Below, piece after piece: positions 58,695-64,000 of a stretch of DNA of 64,000 nt. The stretch comes from Microbacterium sp. TPD7012 (GTDB taxonomy: Bacteria > Actinomycetota > Actinomycetes > Actinomycetales > Microbacteriaceae): contig NZ_QDFV01000002.1 in the NCBI RefSeq assembly GCF_003075395.1, positions 744,001-808,000 on the forward strand, read 5' to 3'. The notes under the pieces are model-generated. The model searched no databases. It was not told the origin of the DNA and saw only the letters and a program-made list of their open reading frames with translations. The position numbers were made by a program, and so were the translations under genes. Within the stretch, counting starts at the first letter, position 1, and every line of letters starts with the position of its first letter.

Positions 58695-60784
58695 ACCGGG
58701 ACCGCCGCCGGAGCGGGCTCCTTGCTGACGAGCGTGAGCACGTCGTAGGTGGCCACCGTCTCGTCGGCTTGGTTGCGGATGACGGCGTCCCAGCGCACCT
58801 CGCCGTACTCGTCGGTCTCGCGGGGAGTGATCTGCTTCGCGGTGAGCTCGACCCGGATCTCGTCGCCCGGAGACACCGGGGTCAGGAACCGCAGGTTCTC
58901 CAGCCCGTAGTTCGCGAGCACGGGACCGGGTTCCGGGTCCACGAAGAGCCCGGCCGCCCAGGACACGAGCAGATACCCATGGGCGACGCGTCCGGGGAAG
59001 AACGGGTTGGCGGCCGCGGCATCCTCGTCCATGTGCGCGTAGAACGTGTCGCCCGTGAACCGCGCGAAGGTCTCGATGTCGGCCAGCGTCACCTCGCGAG
59101 ACGCCGAGACGACCTGATCGCCGATGCGCAGCTCGGCCAGCGATTTGCGGAACGGATGCCGGCCCTCGCTGCGGGAAGTGGCGCCGGCGTGCCAGATGCC
59201 GGTGAGCGCGGTGAGCATCTGCGGCGAGCCCTGCACGGCCGTGCGCTGCATGTGATGCAGGACGGCGCGGATGCCGCCGAGCTCCTCGCCGCCGCCCGCC
59301 CGCCCTGGGCCACCGTGCACGAGGTTGGGGAGCGGCGAGCCGTGACCGGTCGACGAGCGGGCGTCATCGCGGTCGAGCAGCAGCATGCGGCCGTTGAAGG
59401 GGGCGATGCGCGTGGCGAGGTCGACGGCCTGCACGGGATCGTGCGTCGCGATGCTGGTGACCAGCGAGCCGCCGCCCCGTCCGACGAGCGCCGCCGCCTC
59501 GGCCGTCGTGTCGTAGGTCAGGAGCGACGCCACCGGGCCGAAGGCCTCCACGCTGTGCACGGCATCGGTCCCGGGATCGTCGAAGCGCAGCAGGACGGGG
59601 GAGACGAAGGCGCCGTCCGCCGCCGCACCGGTGGTCCCGTCGGCGAGACGCACCTCGGGAGTCTCGGTCGATCCGACGACGAGCCGCCCGCCGGCGTCCT
59701 GCAGCACCTTCACCTGGCGCAGAACCTCGTCACGCTGGGCGAGCGAGGCGAGCGGGCCCATCGTGACGCCGTCGGCTCGCGGGTCACCCAGCACCGTCTT
59801 CTCGGCGATCCGAGCCTGGACCGCCGCGATCACGGCATCCGCGGTCTCCGTCGGCACGATCGCCCGGCGGATCGCCGTGCACTTCTGACCGGCCTTGGTC
59901 GTCATCTCCGTCACGAGCTGGCGCACGTAGGCGTCGAACTCCGCAGTGCCGGCCACGGCGTCCGTGCCGAGCACCGAGGCGTTGATCGAGTCGGTCTCGG
60001 CGGTGAACCGCACACCGCCCGTCTGCACGGCCGGGTGCGCCTTGAGGCTCTCCGCCGTCGATGCGCTGCCGGTGAATCCGACGATGTCGCCGAGGCGCAG
60101 GTGATCGAACAGGGTCGGGACGCTGCCGCTGACGAGCTGCAACGAGCCCGCGGGCAGGAGTCCGGACTCGACGAGGATCCGCACCATCGCCTCGGCCAGG
60201 TACCCGGTCGGCGTCGCCGGCTTCACCAGCGTCGGCATGCCGGCGAGGAAGGCCGGGGCGAGCTTCTCGAGCGACCCCCACACCGGGAAGTTGAAGGCGT
60301 TGATCTGCACCGCGACGCCCGGCAGGGTCGTGTAGACGTGGCGACCGAGGAACGAGCCGTCCTTCGAGAGCGGCTCGACCGGGCCGTCGACGTGCACCGT
60401 GCTGTTCGGCAGCTCGCGGCGGCCCTTGCCCGAGTAGGAGAACAGGACCCCGATCCCGCCGTCGATGTCGACCCAGGAGTCCGTCCGGGTGGCACCGGTG
60501 CGAGCGGACAGCGCGTACAGCTCGTCCTTGCGCTCGGTCAGCGCGAGCGCGAACTGCTTCAGCAGCACGGCGCGCTGGTGGAACGTGAGAGCGCCCAGGC
60601 TCGCCTGGCCGACCGTGCGGGCGTGCTCGAGAGCCGCCGCGAGATCCAGTCCCTCGGTGCTCACGCGGGTCACGATCTCGCCCGTCGACGCATCGCGCAC
60701 GTCGGTTCCGGCGACGGGTCCCTGAGCCTGTCGGAGGGGCGTCCACCAGGATCCCTCGACGTAGCTCGGAAGGTGGTCGGTCAT
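58691..60784 (-). CDS. paaZ: Oxepin-CoA hydrolase / 3-oxo-5,6-dehydrosuberyl-CoA semialdehyde dehydrogenase
   Basis: A 697-residue bifunctional ring-opening enzyme. Residues 1-525 are an aldehyde dehydrogenase (NAFNFPVWGSLEKLAPAFLAG core near 163, nucleophile in TKAGQKCTAIRRAIV near 295). Residues about 540-690 are an R-hydratase/MaoC hotdog hydrolase (FARFTGDTFYAHMDEDAAAANPFFPGRVAHGYL, cited by core FFPGRVAHGYLLVS). An N-terminal stretch TPLRQAQGPVAGT (residues 15-27) is encoded by a dispersed repeat. It overlaps paaI and paaH by 4 bp each. Confidence 0.95.
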   Translation of the reverse strand: MTDHLPSYVEGSWWTPLRQAQGPVAGTDVRDASTGEIVTRVSTEGLDLAAALEHARTVGQASLGALTFHQRAVLLKQFALALTERKDELYALSARTGATRTDSWVDIDGGIGVLFSYSGKGRRELPNSTVHVDGPVEPLSKDGSFLGRHVYTTLPGVAVQINAFNFPVWGSLEKLAPAFLAGMPTLVKPATPTGYLAEAMVRILVESGLLPAGSLQLVSGSVPTLFDHLRLGDIVGFTGSASTAESLKAHPAVQTGGVRFTAETDSINASVLGTDAVAGTAEFDAYVRQLVTEMTTKAGQKCTAIRRAIVPTETADAVIAAVQARIAEKTVLGDPRADGVTMGPLASLAQRDEVLRQVKVLQDAGGRLVVGSTETPEVRLADGTTGAAADGAFVSPVLLRFDDPGTDAVHSVEAFGPVASLLTYDTTAEAAALVGRGGGSLVTSIATHDPVQAVDLATRIAPFNGRMLLLDRDDARSSTGHGSPLPNLVHGGPGRAGGGEELGGIRAVLHHMQRTAVQGSPQMLTALTGIWHAGATSRSEGRHPFRKSLAELRIGDQVVSASREVTLADIETFARFTGDTFYAHMDEDAAAANPFFPGRVAHGYLLVSWAAGLFVDPEPGPVLANYGLENLRFLTPVSPGDEIRVELTAKQITPRETDEYGEVRWDAVIRNQADETVATYDVLTLVSKEPAPAAVPV
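60716..60740 (-). repeat. Dispersed repeat copy inside the paaZ 5' end
   Basis: GGGTCCCTGAGCCTGTCGGA (plus strand) plus GGGGC, one base off the core. Read on the minus strand as PLRQAQGP within the first 25 residues of PaaZ. Confidence 0.88.
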
Positions 60785-61647
60785 CGCGTCTCCTCGTTCC
60801 ATCTGTAGAAGCCCTCGCCGCTCTTGCGGCCCAGCTTTCCGTCGGCGACCATCGCGCGCAGCAGCGCGGGCGGTTCGAAGCGCGGGCCCAGCGTCGCGGC
60901 GAGCTCCTCGGCGATCCCGAGTCGCACGTCGAGTCCGACGATGTCGGTCGTGCGCAGGGGGCCGGTCGGATGCCGGTAGCCGAGGGTCATCGCCGCGTCG
61001 ATGTCGGCGGCGCTCGCGACGCCCTCCTCCAGCATCCGGATCGCCTCGAGACCGAGCATCACGCCGAGCCGTGAGGAGGCGAAGCCGGGGGAGTCGCGCA
61101 CCACGATCGGCGACTTGCCGAGCGTCTGCACCCAGGTGCGAGCGGTCTCGACGACGTCGGACCGCGTGGCCGAGCCGCGGACGATCTCGACGAGGGCGGA
61201 GGCCGGCACCGGATTGAAGAAGTGCAGCCCGAGGAAGGTCTCGGGACGGGCGCGGTCCGTGGCGAGGTCGTCGATCGAGATCGAGGAGGTGTTCGAGGCG
61301 AGGATCGCGTCGTCGTGCATCGCCGCCTCGGCGCGGCTCAGCGCCTCCTCCTTGAGCGCCCTGTCCTCCGGAACGGCTTCCACGACCAGCGCGCACGCCG
61401 AGAATTCGGCGATCTCGGTGCTGCAGTCGAGGCGGGCACGGAGCGCGGATCCGTCGAGCAGCGGGTCGCGATCGACCGAGCGCCGGATGCTGTCGTGCAC
61501 GCGCTCGGCGGCGGCGTCGGCACTGACCCTGTCGCGCTCCACCACGCTCACACGGGATCCGGCGAGCAGGAAGGCATGGGCGATTCCGGCGCCCATGCGC
61601 CCTCCGCCGAGGACTCCGACGTGTGCCGGCGCGTCGATCCCGCTCAT
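60781..61647 (-). CDS. paaH: 3-hydroxyacyl-CoA dehydrogenase
   Basis: A 288-residue NAD-dependent dehydrogenase for the beta-oxidation-like stage of phenylacetate breakdown. The Rossmann motif is GVLGGGRMGAGIAHAF (11-26), SNTSSISIDDLA lies near 117, the catalytic region is GLHFFNPVPASALVEIV near 138, and KSGEGFYRW is near the C-terminus. The ATG overlaps paaF by 4 bp and its stop overlaps paaZ. Confidence 0.92.
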   Translation of the reverse strand: MSGIDAPAHVGVLGGGRMGAGIAHAFLLAGSRVSVVERDRVSADAAAERVHDSIRRSVDRDPLLDGSALRARLDCSTEIAEFSACALVVEAVPEDRALKEEALSRAEAAMHDDAILASNTSSISIDDLATDRARPETFLGLHFFNPVPASALVEIVRGSATRSDVVETARTWVQTLGKSPIVVRDSPGFASSRLGVMLGLEAIRMLEEGVASAADIDAAMTLGYRHPTGPLRTTDIVGLDVRLGIAEELAATLGPRFEPPALLRAMVADGKLGRKSGEGFYRWNEETR

Positions 61648-62378
61648 CGACGTGCCCGCCTCTCGAGGAACTCCGTCATCCGACGGTGCTTCGCCGGGGA
61701 CTCGAAAAGCTCGGCCTGCAGCGCGAACTCGATCGCGGGGTGCTCGGCGCGCGGCGTCCGCAGGGCCCTCTTGGTGTGCTGGGTCGCGAGCGGGTCATTC
61801 GCGGCGATCCGATCGGCGAGGGCGTGCGCCGCGCTGAGCAGGTCCTCGGCCGGGTGCAGGGCCGAGACGAGCCCCCAGGCGAGCGCCTCTTCGGCGTCGA
61901 GTGTGCGACCTGTCAGGAGCAGTTCGCTCGCCCTGGCCTCGCCGATGATCTCGGGCAGCCGCCAGGTGGCGCCGGCCGCGGCCATGATCCCGAGCCCCGT
62001 CTCCGGATTCCCGATCCGCAGCGCGGGCGTGCCGATGCGGATGTCGGCGGCGTAGGCGAGTTCGGCGCCGCCGCCCAGCGCATAGCCGTCGATCGCGGCG
62101 ATCACCGGCATCGGCAGCTCCCTGATGCGGATGAACGCGGTCGCGTTGATCCCGCGGCGGGCGTCGTCGGCCGTGCGCTCGCGCAGCTGGGCGATGTCGG
62201 CGCCGGCGGCGAAGACGCCGTCGGCGCCGGTGAGGATGAGCGTGCGCGGGTGCTCTTCGAGCGACGCGCACAGGTCGTGCAGCGCGTCGATGGTCTCCTG
62301 GTCGATCGCGTTGCGCTTTTCCGGACGATCCAGCACGGCGATGACGCGGTCGGGTCGCGCCTCGACCTGCAGCGTCAT
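61644..62378 (-). CDS. paaF: Enoyl-CoA hydratase
   Basis: A 244-residue crotonase-fold hydratase with the oxyanion segments GVFAAGADIAQL near 55 and AIDGYALGGGAELAYAADI near 94. The catalytic Glu is in GNPETGLGIMAAAGATWRLP near 121. Position between paaJ and paaH supports assignment as the dehydroadipyl-CoA hydratase of the pathway. It overlaps both neighbours by 4 bp. Confidence 0.9.
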   Translation of the reverse strand: MTLQVEARPDRVIAVLDRPEKRNAIDQETIDALHDLCASLEEHPRTLILTGADGVFAAGADIAQLRERTADDARRGINATAFIRIRELPMPVIAAIDGYALGGGAELAYAADIRIGTPALRIGNPETGLGIMAAAGATWRLPEIIGEARASELLLTGRTLDAEEALAWGLVSALHPAEDLLSAAHALADRIAANDPLATQHTKRALRTPRAEHPAIEFALQAELFESPAKHRRMTEFLERRARR

Positions 62379-63562
62379 GAGACGCGCTCCACGATCATCG
62401 CGGAGCCCTGGCCCACGCCGACGCACATCGTGGCGAGACCGCGTTCGACGCCTTCTCGCTCCAGGCGCCCGAGCAGGGTCACGACGAGACGGCATCCGCT
62501 CGAGCCGAGGGGGTGCCCCAGGGCGATCGCGCCGCCGTCCCGGTTGACGATCTCGGGGTCCAGGCCGAGTCGGCGCATCGACGCGAGCGACTGCGTGGCG
62601 AAGGCCTCGTTCAGCTCGACGGCCCCGATGTCGGAGATCTCGAGTCCGGCGCGCTGGAGCGCCTTCTCGGTGGCCGGTACCGGTCCGAGGCCCATGATCT
62701 CGGGGGCGAGGGCCGCCGAGGTCGCTGCGATGATGCGGGCACGCGGCACGAGTCCATGGCGTCGCACGGCGTCGGCGCTCGCGACCACGATCGCGGAGGA
62801 GCCGTCGTTGAGCGAGCTGGAGTTCCCGGCGGTGACCACCTCGCCTCCGGCGACGACCGGTCGGAGCCCGGCCAGGGCCTCCAGGCTGGTGTCGCGACGC
62901 GGGCCCTCGTCGACCGTGACATCGCCGGACCGCGTGGGCACGGCGACGATCTCGGCGGCGAAGCGACCGGCGTCGATCGCGGCGGCGGCGCGCTGCTGAC
63001 TGCGGAGGGCGAAGGCGTCGGCATCCGCACGGGTGATGCCGTCGCGGCGCGCCACCTCCTCGGCGGTCTCGGGCATCGAGAACGTCGCCTTGTCACGCGC
63101 GGCCAGACGGGGGTTCGTGAAGCGCCAGCCGATCGAGGTGTCGAACGCCTCACCGGGCTTCGCCCACGCGCGCTCGGGTTTCGCCTGCACCCACGGCGCC
63201 CGGGTCATGGATTCGACACCACCCGCGACGATGAGGTCGGCGTCGCCGGCACGGATCGCCTGTGCGGCCATCGCGATCGCCGACATCCCGGATGCGCAGA
63301 GCCGGTTCACGGTGATGCCGGGGATGCTGTCGGGGAGTCCCGCGAGCAGCACGGCCATGCGCGCGACATTCCGGTTGTCCTCGCCCGCCTGGTTGGCCGC
63401 TCCCAGGATGACCTCGTCGATCGCGGCATCCGGGATTCCGGCCCTGACGACCGCCTCGCGCACGACGAGAGCGGCGAGGTCGTCGGGTCGCACCCCGGCG
63501 AGGGCTCCGCCGTAGCGTCCGACCGGTGTGCGGACACCGCCGACGAGGAACGCCTCCGTCAT
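62375..63562 (-). CDS. paaJ: Acetyl-CoA acyltransferase (3-oxoadipyl-CoA thiolase-like)
   Basis: A 395-residue thiolase with nucleophile C89 in VNRLCASGMSA, VAGGVESMTRAPW near 112, NEAFATQSLA near 335, GAIALGHPLGSSGCR near 363 and CVGVGQGSA at the end. It cleaves 3-oxoadipyl-CoA (and the dehydrosuberyl analogue) to succinyl-CoA and acetyl-CoA, the final paa step. The ATG overlaps the E2 gene stop by one base. Confidence 0.92.
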   Translation of the reverse strand: MTEAFLVGGVRTPVGRYGGALAGVRPDDLAALVVREAVVRAGIPDAAIDEVILGAANQAGEDNRNVARMAVLLAGLPDSIPGITVNRLCASGMSAIAMAAQAIRAGDADLIVAGGVESMTRAPWVQAKPERAWAKPGEAFDTSIGWRFTNPRLAARDKATFSMPETAEEVARRDGITRADADAFALRSQQRAAAAIDAGRFAAEIVAVPTRSGDVTVDEGPRRDTSLEALAGLRPVVAGGEVVTAGNSSSLNDGSSAIVVASADAVRRHGLVPRARIIAATSAALAPEIMGLGPVPATEKALQRAGLEISDIGAVELNEAFATQSLASMRRLGLDPEIVNRDGGAIALGHPLGSSGCRLVVTLLGRLEREGVERGLATMCVGVGQGSAMIVERVS

Positions 63563-64000
63563 CAGACCCTCCCGAAGGCGCGCAGCGGATGCTCGATGAG
63601 CTCGGTCACGCGCCGGAGGAAGCCGGCCGCGTACCCGCCGTCGCAGACGCGGTGGTCGAACACGAGCGACAGCTGGGCGATGCGCCGCACCACGATCTCG
63701 CCGTCCACGACCCAGGGGCGCTCGATGATGCGGCCGATGCCGAGGATGGCGACATCCGGATGGTTGATGATCGCGGCAGACCCGTCGACGCCGAGCCCGC
63801 CGTAGTTGTTGAGGGTGAACGTCGACCCGCGGAGGCGCTCCGGCGGCAGCGATCCGGCCCTGGCCGAGGTGGCGAGCTCGCGCAGAGCCACGTCGAGCTG
63901 CTCGACCGTGAGGCTGTGAGCGCCCGGGATCACCGGGACCATCAGCCCGCGCTCGGTGTCGGCGGCGACGCCGAGGTTCACCCCGTCGAAGGAGATCAGC
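63562..64000 (-). CDS. 2-oxoacid dehydrogenase E2 acyltransferase (C-terminal part, cut by window edge)
   Basis: The last 145 codons of a lipoyl-dependent E2 component. The catalytic core is recognisable: DGVNLGVAADTERGLMVPVI at the visible N-edge, FTLNNYGGLGVDGSAAIIN near the middle and the active-site DHRVCDGGYAAGF. It transfers an acyl group from E1 to CoA, probably in a branched-chain 2-oxoacid dehydrogenase. One-base overlap with paaJ suggests co-transcription. The lipoyl and E3/E1-binding domains lie beyond the window. Confidence 0.88.
   Translation of the reverse strand, partial: LISFDGVNLGVAADTERGLMVPVIPGAHSLTVEQLDVALRELATSARAGSLPPERLRGSTFTLNNYGGLGVDGSAAIINHPDVAILGIGRIIERPWVVDGEIVVRRIAQLSLVFDHRVCDGGYAAGFLRRVTELIEHPLRAFGRV

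Overview
The window is high-GC DNA that is almost entirely coding. It has actinobacterial Shine-Dalgarno starts, leaderless promoters, GTG/TTG starts and dense 1-4 bp stop/start overlaps. Gene content (ZTP-riboswitch glyA-folD, DhaKLM with a long DhaM, split paa genes, LigB-type ligase) and sequence style point to Microbacteriaceae, most likely Microbacterium. This is inferred from style and content, since no rRNA or tRNA is present. Both edge genes are cut: a GlcD-like flavin oxidase on the left and a 2-oxoacid dehydrogenase E2 subunit on the right.

Layout: 1-3.1 kb, oxidase fragment, a YrdB-like membrane protein, and an ECF sigma factor fused to an anti-sigma zinc finger, membrane segment(s) and a Thr-Asp-Pro repeat tail. 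3.5-6.2 kb, nagA and a GH20 hexosaminidase (amino-sugar use). 6.3-7.0 kb, a vapBC-type module. 7.08-9.35 kb, ZTP riboswitch and glyA-folD (one-carbon metabolism). 9.4-10.8 kb, two uncharacterised genes. 10.8-18 kb, three flavin monooxygenase-type genes (two DszC-like, one NtaA/DszA-like) divergent from an ABC importer that lacks a local ATPase.

18-31.7 kb is an aromatic meta-cleavage locus. On the minus strand it holds a FAH-RraA fusion, a GntR regulator, hpaE, hpaD, hpaH, hpaI and an MFS protein. Divergent from these are an MHS permease, an aromatic flavin hydroxylase, a VOC protein and a convergent ThDP enzyme. Together they could take up and hydroxylate an aromatic acid, then carry homoprotocatechuate to pyruvate and succinic semialdehyde. 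31.9-35.3 kb is the conserved ATP-grasp / alpha-E / transglutaminase trio. 35.3-39.5 kb holds a phosphoribosyltransferase, a HepT/Xre-MntA toxin-antitoxin pair, a LigB-type DNA ligase and a uridine-kinase-like protein. It is followed by a small orphan protein and a 1601-residue DUF4132 protein (39.0-44.3 kb).

44.3-48.9 kb carries paaABCDE and paaG (phenylacetyl-CoA epoxidase). 58.3-63.6 kb carries paaI, paaZ, paaH, paaF and paaJ (ring opening and beta-oxidation). Between them lie a RecQ-phosphoribosyltransferase fusion, an IclR regulator divergent from dhaKLM (PEP-dependent dihydroxyacetone phosphorylation), and a lipoprotein.

A dispersed repeat with core CTTCGACARGCTCAGGGACC occurs at six sites, several of them read in frame inside real genes. 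No CRISPR array, insertion sequence, tRNA, rRNA or prophage was seen.
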